Below are positions 8,476 to 16,694 of a DNA stretch of 64,000 nucleotides, one piece after another. Origin of the DNA: Limimaricola soesokkakensis (GTDB lineage Bacteria > Pseudomonadota > Alphaproteobacteria > Rhodobacterales > Rhodobacteraceae). Below the pieces are notes generated by a model that saw only the letters and a program-made list of their open reading frames with translations, did not search any database and had not been told where the DNA came from. Location of the stretch: NCBI RefSeq assembly GCF_900172345.1, contig NZ_FWFY01000003.1:409142-473141 (forward strand), read 5' to 3'. A program made the position numbers and the translations under genes. Position 1 is the stretch's first letter; each line of letters starts with the position of its first letter.

Positions 8476-9130
8476 GAGGATTCATCCAGATGCTATCCGC
8501 CAGCCTAACCGAGGGGTTGTGCTCCTGGCAACGCTGTTGGGCGTCATGCTGGTCGCCGCAAGCGCGGTGGGACTGCAGCTCAGGGGCGCGTCCAATGCGA
8601 AAGTGCTGGCCGCGCTCGAACGCCGCCATGTCACCGCGCTGGATACAGCCTCCATCCGGGAATTGCTGCGCGCCCGTCTGAGCGCGGCGGAGGCACGCGC
8701 CGACGGTCTGCCGCCGCGCGATGGCAGTCCTGTCACCTTGGCTTATCGAGGTGTCGAATGGGAGGTGCGGTTGAACGATATCGACGGGCTGGTCGATCTA
8801 TACCTGGCGCCGCCGGAGGTCTTGGCCCTGCTGCCGATCGACGGCGCAGAGCTCTATCGTCGGCGCGAGGCCATGCAAACGTCCTTGCCACCCGGCACGC
8901 GCTACGCGAGCGAGCGGCAGACGCTTGCGCGACTAGGATACGATGCCGCAACTCGGGCCGAACTCTATCCGCTGGTGACCCAGGTGGCCCGGACCGGCGG
9001 GATCAATCCCGATATCGCCCCGGATGCACTCCGGGAAAAAGCGCTGCGGCTGCAGGCACTGGACAGGGCGGCTGGTCAAGCCGCGGAACTGCGCATTCGC
9101 AGGCTTGGGCCGGAGGACCGCCCGCTCTAG
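8474..9130 (+). CDS. gspK: minor pseudopilin GspK-like
   Basis: 218 residues. The leader ends NRG|VVLLATLLGVMLVA and lacks Glu at +5, which is typical of GspK, the pseudopilus cap. It is shorter than enteric GspK (about 330), so part of the large alpha-helical domain is missing. Residues 95-125 (YRGVEWEVRLNDIDGLVDLY) recall the GspK core. AGGGAC upstream could serve as ribosome site. The 3' end overlaps the convergent LuxR-type gene by 4 bp. Confidence 0.72.
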   Translation: MRIHPDAIRQPNRGVVLLATLLGVMLVAASAVGLQLRGASNAKVLAALERRHVTALDTASIRELLRARLSAAEARADGLPPRDGSPVTLAYRGVEWEVRLNDIDGLVDLYLAPPEVLALLPIDGAELYRRREAMQTSLPPGTRYASERQTLARLGYDAATRAELYPLVTQVARTGGINPDIAPDALREKALRLQALDRAAGQAAELRIRRLGPEDRPL

Positions 9131-9732
9131 CTATCGGCGATGCGGTTACTGGCCGGGGCAAGGGGTTCGGTTTCAGGGGACGACGGAGCGGCAGGGTCGC
9201 AATCATGGCCATTGGAGTTCGGCAAGGTGGCAGGCGGGTTCAGGTCGCGCTCCAGCATGGAATCCGACATCAGCTCGTCGATGAACTGGCTCAACAGCTG
9301 CGGACGCCCGGAGACTCCTGCCTTGCGGTAGACCGCGCTGGTCTGAGCCTTCACCGTGCCGGGGCGACTGTTGCGCAGATCGGCGATTTCACTGATCGAC
9401 ATTCCTTTGATCGAAAGCAGGGCGACGTCTCGCTCCGCCGGCGTCAGTCCCCAGTCGACAAAACGCTGTTCCAGGATCTGGGAAAAGGCGCCCGAAGCCG
9501 CCTGAAGCTGGGCTTCGACATAGGCGGTCCTTCGTCGGGCCTTGGACAGCGCCACGGCACCGAGAACGCTGCCGAGGATCAGCCCGATCGCGGCGCCAAT
9601 CTCGATGAGTTCATGCGCAAACCAGCTGATCGTGGTGAGCCCGAGCACCGAGATTACGATATTGCCCAGAAAGAAGAGGCCGCAGACGGCCTGCACGGCC
9701 AGAACCGCCGTTAGAGGCCAGCCCTGAGTCAC
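9127..9732 (-). CDS. membrane-anchored LuxR-type transcription regulator
   Basis: 201 residues: two predicted transmembrane helices (about 8-30 and 43-63), a short cytoplasmic linker, then a LuxR-type helix-turn-helix (about 94-150; GLTPAERDVALL...MSISEIADLRN...GTVKAQTSAVYRKAGV). The C-terminal tail is Pro/Asn/Ser-rich. There is no sensor domain apart from the membrane part, so it may respond to an envelope cue. It sits between the pseudopilin genes and the poly-Asp protein genes and is probably their local regulator (inference). Confidence 0.85.
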   Translation of the reverse strand: MTQGWPLTAVLAVQAVCGLFFLGNIVISVLGLTTISWFAHELIEIGAAIGLILGSVLGAVALSKARRRTAYVEAQLQAASGAFSQILEQRFVDWGLTPAERDVALLSIKGMSISEIADLRNSRPGTVKAQTSAVYRKAGVSGRPQLLSQFIDELMSDSMLERDLNPPATLPNSNGHDCDPAAPSSPETEPLAPASNRIADS

Positions 9733-9772
9733 GAGCGATGCCGGCGACAGGGCGCGATCAAGTCTTCATATA

Positions 9773-10408
9773 TCACCGATCTCCCCCTCGGCGGCCGCTG
9801 CGATCATCGTCGTCATCGTCATCGTCATCGTCATCGTCGTCGTCATCGTCGTCGTCGTCGTCATCATCATGATCGTCGTCATCACGATCGTCGTCATCAC
9901 GATCATCGTCGTCGTCATCATGATCGTCGCCGGCGTCGATATCACGATCGTCGTCATCGCGATCATCGTCATCGCGATCATCGTCAATGCGGTCATCGTC
10001 GTCGGTTTCTCTTCCGCTGTCCCCATCCGAAGCGTTCGATGGCGAACGAACTCCGCTTGTCACCGGTCGGGAGCCGGAAGAGCCCGCGGCGCCATTGCCC
10101 GGTTCGACCAGACGCGGCGCCGTGCGGGCATCTCCACGGCTTTGTTCCCGCACCCAGTAGTCGCGCAATATCTCGCCGGTGGCACCGTTGAAGACCAGTT
10201 CGCGCTGCAGGTCATGCCGCCAAGCCAGTACGCGGGTCCGACCGAGAAGCGTCTGGGAAATCTCGATCCGCGTGAAACCCTGAGCGATCAACTGCTGAAC
10301 GATGGAATCCTGGATCGTCTGCGCCGACACCAGCTGTGGCAGGCTGGACACCAGCGCGGCCGCAGCCATCATCCGAACTGCGTTCCACCCATTGGCAAGT
10401 ATACCCAT
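9773..10408 (-). CDS. secreted PepSY-like protein with poly-Asp tail
   Basis: 211 residues from the start MGILANGW, preceded by GAGAGG. A signal peptide (about 1-29, ending VSA|Q) is followed by one PepSY-like domain (about 32-85; QGFTRIEISQTLLGRTRVLAW...FNGATGEIL), a Ser/Gly-rich linker (about 100-135) and a tail (136-202) almost wholly Asp with scattered Arg and His, including one run of about 22 Asp. It ends in a short Arg/Gly-rich tip. Function unknown; the tail could bind Ca2+ or other cations outside the cell. It is a paralogue of the neighbour at 10532-11392. Confidence 0.8.
   Translation of the reverse strand: MGILANGWNAVRMMAAAALVSSLPQLVSAQTIQDSIVQQLIAQGFTRIEISQTLLGRTRVLAWRHDLQRELVFNGATGEILRDYWVREQSRGDARTAPRLVEPGNGAAGSSGSRPVTSGVRSPSNASDGDSGRETDDDDRIDDDRDDDDRDDDDRDIDAGDDHDDDDDDRDDDDRDDDDHDDDDDDDDDDDDDDDDDDDDDDRSGRRGGDR
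9803..10003 (-). repeat. GAY-codon microsatellite encoding the Asp tail (first gene)
   Basis: The coding strand is a low-complexity run of GAC/GAT triplets broken by CGC/CGT and CAT. Such a triplet array can change length by slippage without shifting the frame. Confidence 0.85.
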
Positions 10409-10432
10409 GCGCCTCTCATCCTGGGATGCGGA

Positions 10433-10465
10433 GGGCTGCCGGATCAAGTCCGGCAGCCCTTTTTT
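10433..10465 (+). terminator. intrinsic terminator, rightward-facing
   Basis: A perfect 11-bp stem (GGGCTGCCGGA / TCCGGCAGCCC) with a 5-nt loop is followed by six T on the + strand. It would stop rightward transcripts, yet both flanking genes run leftward. Read leftward, the same stem sits 24 nt upstream of the start of the 9773-10408 gene, where it could act as an mRNA processing or stability element. Confidence 0.75.
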
Positions 10466-10531
10466 CAGTCAGTTTCCAGATCGTCCAGACACCCGACAAC
10501 GCGAGAGCCGTAGGCCGTTCTCCTGGCCCAT

Positions 10532-11392
<861 letters not shown>

Positions 11393-11540
11393 CGGAATAT
11401 CCTTTTCGATCCCGGCAGGTGATCAGGGTGTCATTGGCCGGTTTGGCGGACGGCTGCGCCCCATGAGGAGAGCGGGATTCGCTCCCGCTGGCTATCATCC
11501 GTAGGTTTATCGGGTCAGAAAGCAGGACGGATGCCGTGGC

Positions 11541-11556
11541 ATAAACCTTGGTTTAT
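11541..11556. promoter_or_regulatory. palindromic operator candidate ATAAACC-TT-GGTTTAT
   Basis: Perfect 7-bp inverted repeat with a 2-bp spacer. The half-site GGTTTAT recurs at 11504-11510. It lies about 150 bp upstream of the poly-Asp gene start. The size suits a dimeric regulator such as one of the two nearby LuxR-type proteins (inference). Confidence 0.45.
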
Positions 11557-11805
11557 GCTTGCCTCGAGTTCAGGCTTCTATGCTTCGTTTTGGCGGGCCA
11601 GACGAGAGAGGCCCTGCCAGTAGGGCGTGGGGTGGTATGCGGAGCTGTCGCTCGGGTCCGCCGTGTAGCCGGAATTGTACCTCGGTCAGGCCGCCGCGGT
11701 CCGAAGTTACAGGCAGTAAATAAGGTCGATTAATACCTTTGCCTCATTTTATGCGCCGGCTGGGTATTATATTTGTTAATAGTAATTCTTTCGATCTTTA
11801 GTATA

Positions 11806-11834
11806 TTGACGGATAATTAATTCCAAGGTACTAT
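11806..11834 (+). promoter_or_regulatory. sigma-70-type promoter for the LuxR-type gene
   Basis: TTGACG, a 17-bp spacer, then TACTAT, in AT-rich DNA. It would start transcription near 11841, leaving a ~90-nt leader before the ATG at 11930. Confidence 0.6.
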
Positions 11835-11929
11835 CTTTGAGGGCCGAGGAAAGTATGGGGGTGCGAACCACAATACGGGACTACGGTGTGCATTTTTATT
11901 CAGTTTGACTTGTTGGTGGGTTTAAGGTC

Positions 11930-12694
11930 ATGTCAGTGTCTATTTTAGCGCTTATTCCAGATACGAGTGAAGACAACGAAGTAGTCAATGCCCTGCATGA
12001 ATATAATGAGCAGAGCACTAGCGACCGAATTTGCATTGCCTCGCCCGAGGAGGGATTAGCCGGGCTTCCGGGGCGCGTGCATTCCTATGGCATGCGCCTG
12101 GTGATGATCGACTCCGGTACATTGGCGCGAAAGGGCAGCTCTACCGTCATGATGCTGCAACGTCGCTACCCCAAGGCCAGCATCGTCTGTATCGGAGGGC
12201 GGTATTCCCGTTCCAGCGTCCTGAGCGCGCTTTCGCTTGGCGTTCACGGGTTCATCGGGCGGTTCCAGTCGCCATCCCAGATCCGGCAAGCAATCGATAT
12301 CGTGCTGAACGGTGGCATCTATCTTCCCGATCTTGCAACCGAACGCCCGCAGATCGAGGTCGTGGCATCGTCCCGTAGCAATGGTGGACGCGATCACTTC
12401 GCAACGACAGAACGGCGCTATCAAGAAGAATTGGGCCTCTCGCCTCGCCAAGCGGTCGTCTTGGCCCTCCTGTCCGAAGGCATGACCAACAAGGCCATTG
12501 CCAGGCACCTCGATCTGGCAGAGGCCACGGTAAAGGTGCATGTCAGTGCGATCTATCGCGCCCTGAGCGTTCGTAACCGTGCGGGCGCCGTGGCCGTCGC
12601 ACTTTCCCTGCCGCACCGGGCCTCGGCGGATCTCGAAAGACATTCGGAGGCTTCTGAACACGCCGCCGGCGGGCTGTCTCCGGACCCGGTCTAA
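11930..12694 (+). CDS. LuxR-type response-regulator-like protein
   Basis: 254 residues: a receiver-like N-terminal domain (about 3-130) and a LuxR-type helix-turn-helix (about 168-226; GLSPRQAVVLALLSEGMTNKAIA...ATVKVHVSAIY). D61 aligns with the phospho-acceptor (RLVMIDSG), but the acidic pocket of true receivers is not clear, so phosphorylation is uncertain. No histidine kinase is nearby. Early codons are more AT-rich than the rest. It probably regulates the secretion/poly-Asp region together with the membrane LuxR protein (inference from position). Confidence 0.85.
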   Translation: MSVSILALIPDTSEDNEVVNALHEYNEQSTSDRICIASPEEGLAGLPGRVHSYGMRLVMIDSGTLARKGSSTVMMLQRRYPKASIVCIGGRYSRSSVLSALSLGVHGFIGRFQSPSQIRQAIDIVLNGGIYLPDLATERPQIEVVASSRSNGGRDHFATTERRYQEELGLSPRQAVVLALLSEGMTNKAIARHLDLAEATVKVHVSAIYRALSVRNRAGAVAVALSLPHRASADLERHSEASEHAAGGLSPDPV

Positions 12695-12709
12695 CTCCCA
12701 TTCGCGAGA

Positions 12710-12745
12710 AGGCGCTGCTCCGCAATCAAATGCGGAGCAGCGCCT
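12710..12745. terminator. strong hairpin after the LuxR-type gene
   Basis: A perfect 15-bp stem (AGGCGCTGCTCCGCA / TGCGGAGCAGCGCCT) with a 6-nt loop lies 15 bp after the stop codon. There is no T-tract. Position between convergent genes suggests transcript-end formation in both directions. Confidence 0.5.
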
Positions 12746-12855
12746 GAAACGACCTGTCGCCGATGCGCAGTACCGCCAATACGGCGCCTGCCGTGTGGTC
12801 GGAGTGTCTTGGTCCGGCCGTGAGCAGCTGCGGCGCATTGCGGTCGCCGAATGCC

Positions 12856-13698
12856 TCAGCGCGCGAGAATGAGCGGCATGCGCGCCGCGGTCAGCATCTC
12901 GCGGGTGGTGCCGCCGAAAAGCTGCTCGCGCAGCCGCGAATGGCCATAGGCCCCCATCACCACCGCCTCGGCGCCGGTGTCGAAGGCATGGCGACGCAGC
13001 ACTTCGGAGACACGGAACCGGCTGCGCGCCAGAACCGAAACCTCGACCTTGACCCCGTTGCGCGCCAGAAACAGCGCGAGATCGCCGCCCGGGTCGGAAC
13101 GGTCTCCGACCTGCACGTCGGGATCGACGATCACCACGTCGACGCAGCCCGCGCGGCGCAGCATCGGCAGAGCGGCGCGCACCGCGACCATCGCTTCGCG
13201 GCTGTCGTCCCAAGCCACCATCAGCCGAGAGGGGCTGGGCGCGATCTCGGCGCCGCCATCGGGAACGACGATTACCGGCAGCCCACCTGTAAATAGCGCC
13301 GCCTCCAGCGTCGCGACCTGCAGCGGGCGCGCTTCGGGACCATAGGGTGCGGCGGCGACGATCCGATCGGCAAGCCGGGCGATGCGGCCAACCTCGTGAC
13401 CGATGAGCCCTTCGCGGATGTGGTGGCGATGCAGTTGCACATTGCCGCGATGCGCCGGGATCAGCGGCCGGATCTCGGCCTCCAACTCGCGGGCGCGTTC
13501 GCGCGCGGTCTCCGGGTCGGGCATGGTCAGCATGAGCGCCGGTCCCGCCAGATAGGCGTCCGGCGGCGTGCTCTCGATCCCGAGGCAATGGATGTCGAGA
13601 TGCGCCTCGTCAGTTTCGGTGAGCGCGAGCGCTGTAGCGATGGCGCCGCGATCCAGCGCGGCGTCGGTGGCCAGGACGGCGACGGTTCCTCGGGGCAT
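12856..13698 (-). CDS. universal stress protein, two Usp domains
   Basis: 280 residues from MPRGTVAV, with AGGAGA upstream. There are two tandem UspA-like folds (about 1-140 and 150-280). The second carries the ATP-binding-type motif GAYG...GGTTREML; the first is degenerate. Such proteins bind nucleotide and support survival in energy-limited, low-oxygen states. It is divergent from the cytochrome gene, with two perfect FNR-type boxes in the shared promoter. The C-terminal motif resembles the Usp at 16695. Confidence 0.9.
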   Translation of the reverse strand: MPRGTVAVLATDAALDRGAIATALALTETDEAHLDIHCLGIESTPPDAYLAGPALMLTMPDPETARERARELEAEIRPLIPAHRGNVQLHRHHIREGLIGHEVGRIARLADRIVAAAPYGPEARPLQVATLEAALFTGGLPVIVVPDGGAEIAPSPSRLMVAWDDSREAMVAVRAALPMLRRAGCVDVVIVDPDVQVGDRSDPGGDLALFLARNGVKVEVSVLARSRFRVSEVLRRHAFDTGAEAVVMGAYGHSRLREQLFGGTTREMLTAARMPLILAR

Positions 13699-13754
13699 GT
13701 GTCTCTCCTGTGAATGCGATGCGCCAAGGCTGCCGTCTTGCATGACGTCACGCC

Positions 13755-13768
13755 TTGATCCCGATCAA
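13755..13768. promoter_or_regulatory. FNR/FnrL box TTGATCCCGATCAA
   Basis: Exact match to TTGAT-N4-ATCAA. It lies 57 bp upstream of the leftward usp start, so it likely drives oxygen-responsive expression of that gene. Confidence 0.8.
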
Positions 13769-13786
13769 GCCGACGGGCGGCGGCGC

Positions 13787-13800
13787 TTGATCCAGATCAA
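13787..13800. promoter_or_regulatory. FNR/FnrL box TTGATCCAGATCAA
   Basis: A second exact match, 32 bp centre-to-centre from the first, in the same divergent promoter. It is placed to act on the cytochrome c gene starting at 13876. Confidence 0.8.
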
Positions 13801-13875
13801 TGCGCCGCCGCGACGGAGCGGCGAGTGCTCAGGGCAGGGGCCGGTACGGGCCCGGAGGCATCGATGGAGCAGGAC

Positions 13876-14283
13876 ATGAAACCGATCATCACCGCGGTCG
13901 CGCTGACGGGGGCGGCGCTGCTGGGCGCCTGCGCCGTGCCGGAGCCGGAATTGCCCACGGGGCGCGCGCTCTTCATAGAGAACTGCGCCGCGTGCCATGG
14001 CGCGGGCGGGCGGGGCAACGGCCCGCTGGCCGAGGGGCTACCGCGGCCCCCGGCCGACCTGACACGGCTGCGCGCAGAGGGCGAGCCGTTCCCGATGGTC
14101 CATGTCATGTCCTATATCGACGGCTATTTCCGGCAGGACGACCCGGCGCCAGTGATGCCCGAATACTCGCAGGTCTTCACCGGCCCGACCCTGCATGTCG
14201 ATACGGGCGACGGGATCCTCACGCCGACGCCCCAGCCGCTGGTGGCACTCTCCGAATATCTCGAAACACTGCAGGAGGGATGA
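13876..14283 (+). CDS. lipoprotein monohaem cytochrome c
   Basis: 135 residues. The signal ends in the lipobox LLGAC, so the mature protein is lipid-anchored in the periplasm. One haem c site CAACH lies at about residues 38-42 (ENCAACHGAGGRGNGP), with Met candidates near 75-95 as the distal ligand. It is probably a small electron carrier. The start at 13876 is preferred because GGAG lies 6 bp upstream; an in-frame ATG at 13864 is possible. FNR boxes upstream point to low-oxygen induction. The stop overlaps the next FNR-like site. Confidence 0.85.
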   Translation: MKPIITAVALTGAALLGACAVPEPELPTGRALFIENCAACHGAGGRGNGPLAEGLPRPPADLTRLRAEGEPFPMVHVMSYIDGYFRQDDPAPVMPEYSQVFTGPTLHVDTGDGILTPTPQPLVALSEYLETLQEG

Positions 14284-14320
14284 TCCAGATCAAGGCGCGC
14301 GGCCGAGCTCCGTCGATACT
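14280..14320 (+). promoter_or_regulatory. FNR-type promoter for the membrane protein gene
   Basis: ATGATCCAGATCAA (14280-14293) has one mismatch to the FNR consensus. A GATACT -10 candidate lies at 14315-14320, which puts the box about 41 bp before the expected start, the class II activator position. Confidence 0.55.
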
Positions 14321-14340
14321 GAAGACAGGAGGACATCGAC

Positions 14341-14784
14341 ATGACGCTCACACCGCTGATGAAACGCGTGGCGCTGGCCAAGTCGCTGGGTCTCGTGTTC
14401 GGGCTTGCAGCACCGCTGCTGCTGACGCCGGTTTCGGCTGCGGAAACCATGCTGGTCTGGGGCATTGTGCTCTGGTCGGTGATCCTCGGCGCACTGGTCG
14501 GCTTGGCGGGACAATTTGACCGCGTGCCAGTGTTCGACATCCACCTGCCGGCCGGCTTTCGCGGTAGCTGGATCGGGCTCTGGATGGGCGTGGTGTTGCT
14601 GCTCGTGGCGCAGGAGCCTTTGGGCGTCGTCTGGGCGCGCTCCGAATGGCTGCCGCAGCCGGGGCCGGGGGCCTGGTGGCTGATCGCCGAAGCGACGCTG
14701 ATCGGCGCGCTGATCGACCTTGCGGTGACGGCAGTCACCGATCCGACGACCCGCGGCACCGGCCAGAGAAGGCCGCGTCACTGA
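14341..14784 (+). CDS. small membrane protein of the FNR/Usp cluster
   Basis: 147 residues with AGGAGG upstream of the ATG. About four hydrophobic helices are seen (about 14-32, 37-57, 76-94 and 111-131). No catalytic or ligand motif was recognised. It lies between a cytochrome c and Usp genes and may form an operon with the following usp (26-bp gap). Function unknown. Confidence 0.7.
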   Translation: MTLTPLMKRVALAKSLGLVFGLAAPLLLTPVSAAETMLVWGIVLWSVILGALVGLAGQFDRVPVFDIHLPAGFRGSWIGLWMGVVLLLVAQEPLGVVWARSEWLPQPGPGAWWLIAEATLIGALIDLAVTAVTDPTTRGTGQRRPRH

Positions 14785-14810
14785 TCGCCCATTTCAAGGG
14801 AGGAAACCCC

Positions 14811-15653
14811 ATGCCCGGCATGCTGATGGCGAGCGATCTCTCGGCCCGGAGCGGCCATGCCCTCGAAAGGGCGCTGCAACTCGCGGCGACGCTCGGGGCC
14901 GAACTCGAAATTCTTCACGTGGTCGATGACAGCCTGCCAAGCCGCATCGCCGAGGAAGCAGGGCAGTCCGCGTACGAGATGCTGTCGCGCGATGCCGCTG
15001 GTACGGCACGGGTGAACCTGCGTTTCGGCCATCCCTGGCGCGTGGTCGTCGACCATATCGCGCAGCGGCGCTTCGATCTGGTGGTGATGGGCGCGCATCG
15101 CGACCGCGGCATTCTCGACCTGTTTCGGGGCAGCGTCCTGCACCGCTGCGTGCAGATGTCGCAAGCCCCCGTGCTTGTGGTGTCGGATCGGCCGGTCCGC
15201 CCCTATGCCCGGCTGATGACCGCCACCAGCTTCGCGGCGCGCGATGCTGAAGCGGCGCGTCTCGCCGCGCGGCTGGCAAAGGGGGCGACGATGCGGCTCG
15301 TGCATGCCTACCGCGTGCCCTTCGGTGGACTTGGCTACCGCATGGACGAGACCGGCGACATTACCAAGCACGACCGCGACGAGATCGAGGAGCCGATGCT
15401 GATCCAGCTCCGGCAGATGCAGGAGCGCCTGTCGCAGGATGGCGTCACGGTCGATATCGGCCTGATCGAGGGGCGTGCGACGCAGGCCGTGCTCGGTGCG
15501 GTGGAGAGCGAGGAGATCGACCTGCTGGCCATCGGCCGACATGGCGCCGAGGGGCACGTGCCGATGACCATGGGCCGCGTCGCGTCGGAATTGCTGGCCC
15601 ATCTGCCCTGCGACCTTCTGGTGCATCCGGGCCGTTCGCCGCAGGCGCGGTGA
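14811..15653 (+). CDS. universal stress protein, two Usp domains
   Basis: 280 residues; GGGAGG lies just before the ATG. Both Usp domains keep nucleotide-loop motifs: GAHRDRGILDLFRGSV (about 99-114) and GRHG...MGRVASELL in the C-terminal half. A block VHAYRVPFGGLG is shared with the next Usp (LHCYTVPFGGVL), so 14811 and 15820 are likely tandem duplicates. Cytoplasmic. Confidence 0.9.
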   Translation: MPGMLMASDLSARSGHALERALQLAATLGAELEILHVVDDSLPSRIAEEAGQSAYEMLSRDAAGTARVNLRFGHPWRVVVDHIAQRRFDLVVMGAHRDRGILDLFRGSVLHRCVQMSQAPVLVVSDRPVRPYARLMTATSFAARDAEAARLAARLAKGATMRLVHAYRVPFGGLGYRMDETGDITKHDRDEIEEPMLIQLRQMQERLSQDGVTVDIGLIEGRATQAVLGAVESEEIDLLAIGRHGAEGHVPMTMGRVASELLAHLPCDLLVHPGRSPQAR

Positions 15654-15729
15654 CCGCGCCCCGGGCCGGCTCATTCGAATGCGTCGCCGAATGACCGCTG
15701 CCATGCGCCGGCATTCCGCGCCGAGCGGC

Positions 15730-15771
15730 TTGACCTGGATCAACGCGCCCTCGGACCGGCAGGGCTAGGAT
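15730..15771 (+). promoter_or_regulatory. FNR-type promoter for usp at 15820
   Basis: TTGACCTGGATCAA (15730-15743) has one mismatch to the FNR consensus. TAGGAT at 15766-15771 is a -10 candidate, giving a start near 15778 with the box centred at about -41.5, the class II activation geometry. Confidence 0.65.
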
Positions 15772-15819
15772 CGATCCTGACAGGAGGGCGGCTCCCACGT
15801 CCGAACGGAGGCTTCGCTG

Positions 15820-16674
15820 ATGCAACGGATATTGATTGCCACCGACTTGGCCGAGCAGGGCGATATCGCGCTGCGGCGTGGCGCAACGCTGGCACGGGAA
15901 TGCGGTGCGCAGCTCGTGCTCCTGCATGTCATGCAGGACGGCCTGCCGGACGATCTGCACGCGACCTTCGAGAGGGCGCTCATGGCGCGACTGGAAGGGC
16001 AGGCCATCGGCCTGCGCGACCGCTTCGGCCTCGATGTGGTGGCGCGCATCGGCGTCGGCACCGACTGGATGGTGATCCTCGACCGGGTCGGGGAGGAGGG
16101 CGCCGATCTGCTGATCCTCGGCGCGCACCGGCATCCCGGCCTGATCGACCTGTTTCGCGGTACCACGGTCGAACGGGTGGCAAAGGCCTGCGGCGTGCCG
16201 CTGCTGGTCGCGCGTGACGACAGCAATCGGCCCTATCGTTCGGTCCTGCTTGCCACGGATTTCTCAGGCGCCGCGCGCGAGGCGCTCGTGGTCGCGCGCA
16301 GGCTGGCACCCATAGCCCGCATCCGCCTGCTGCATTGCTATACCGTGCCGTTCGGCGGGGTGCTGCGCGGCACGGCGCGTGGCACCGTGATGTCGGGTGA
16401 ACGGCTGCGCGCGCGGGCTCGGGCCGAAACCGCCATGGAGACCTTTCTCGGTGGGATCGAGGATATCGTCGGCCCCTCCGACCGCGAGCTGATCGAAGGC
16501 GAGACAGTTTCGGCGATCCGCGACGAGATCCGCTCCGCGCCGACCGATCTGCTGGTGCTCGGGACGCATACCCGCTCGCGGCTGTCCGAGGCGCTGCTGG
16601 GCAGCGTGGCGCGCGGCCTCATGGCGGACCCGCCCTGCGACATCCTCGCCGTGCCGCCCTCGATCCCCGTCTGA
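15820..16674 (+). CDS. universal stress protein, two Usp domains
   Basis: 284 residues; GGAGG lies 8 bp upstream. Domain 1 has GAHRHPGLIDLFRGTTVERV (about 104-123) and domain 2 GTHTRSRLSEALLGSVARGL (about 247-266), the UspA nucleotide loop. It is closely related to the preceding Usp. It has its own FNR-type promoter and is followed 20 bp later by another usp, probably in the same transcript. Confidence 0.9.
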   Translation: MQRILIATDLAEQGDIALRRGATLARECGAQLVLLHVMQDGLPDDLHATFERALMARLEGQAIGLRDRFGLDVVARIGVGTDWMVILDRVGEEGADLLILGAHRHPGLIDLFRGTTVERVAKACGVPLLVARDDSNRPYRSVLLATDFSGAAREALVVARRLAPIARIRLLHCYTVPFGGVLRGTARGTVMSGERLRARARAETAMETFLGGIEDIVGPSDRELIEGETVSAIRDEIRSAPTDLLVLGTHTRSRLSEALLGSVARGLMADPPCDILAVPPSIPV

Positions 16675-16694
16675 CCCTCGAAAGGAGTCGACCC

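Larger units (their letters stand above)
11393..11929. other. 537-bp AT-rich control region without a gene
   Basis: It separates the poly-Asp gene (leftward) from the LuxR-type gene (rightward). The right half is far more AT-rich than the rest of the window. It holds an AGCGGGA/TCCCGCT hairpin (11471-11489), a GGTTTAT element (11504-11510), the palindrome at 11541-11556 and a good promoter at 11806-11834. No convincing ORF was found. Confidence 0.6.

Noticed and set aside
9766..10026. Small leftward Met/Thr-rich frame inside the Asp tract
   Set aside because: A frame shift of the GAY array (ATG ACG repeats); repeats make every frame open here.
13825..13875. Earlier start for the cytochrome c gene
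   Set aside because: It would place charged residues before the lipoprotein signal; ATG 13876 gives a proper lipobox signal and ribosome site.
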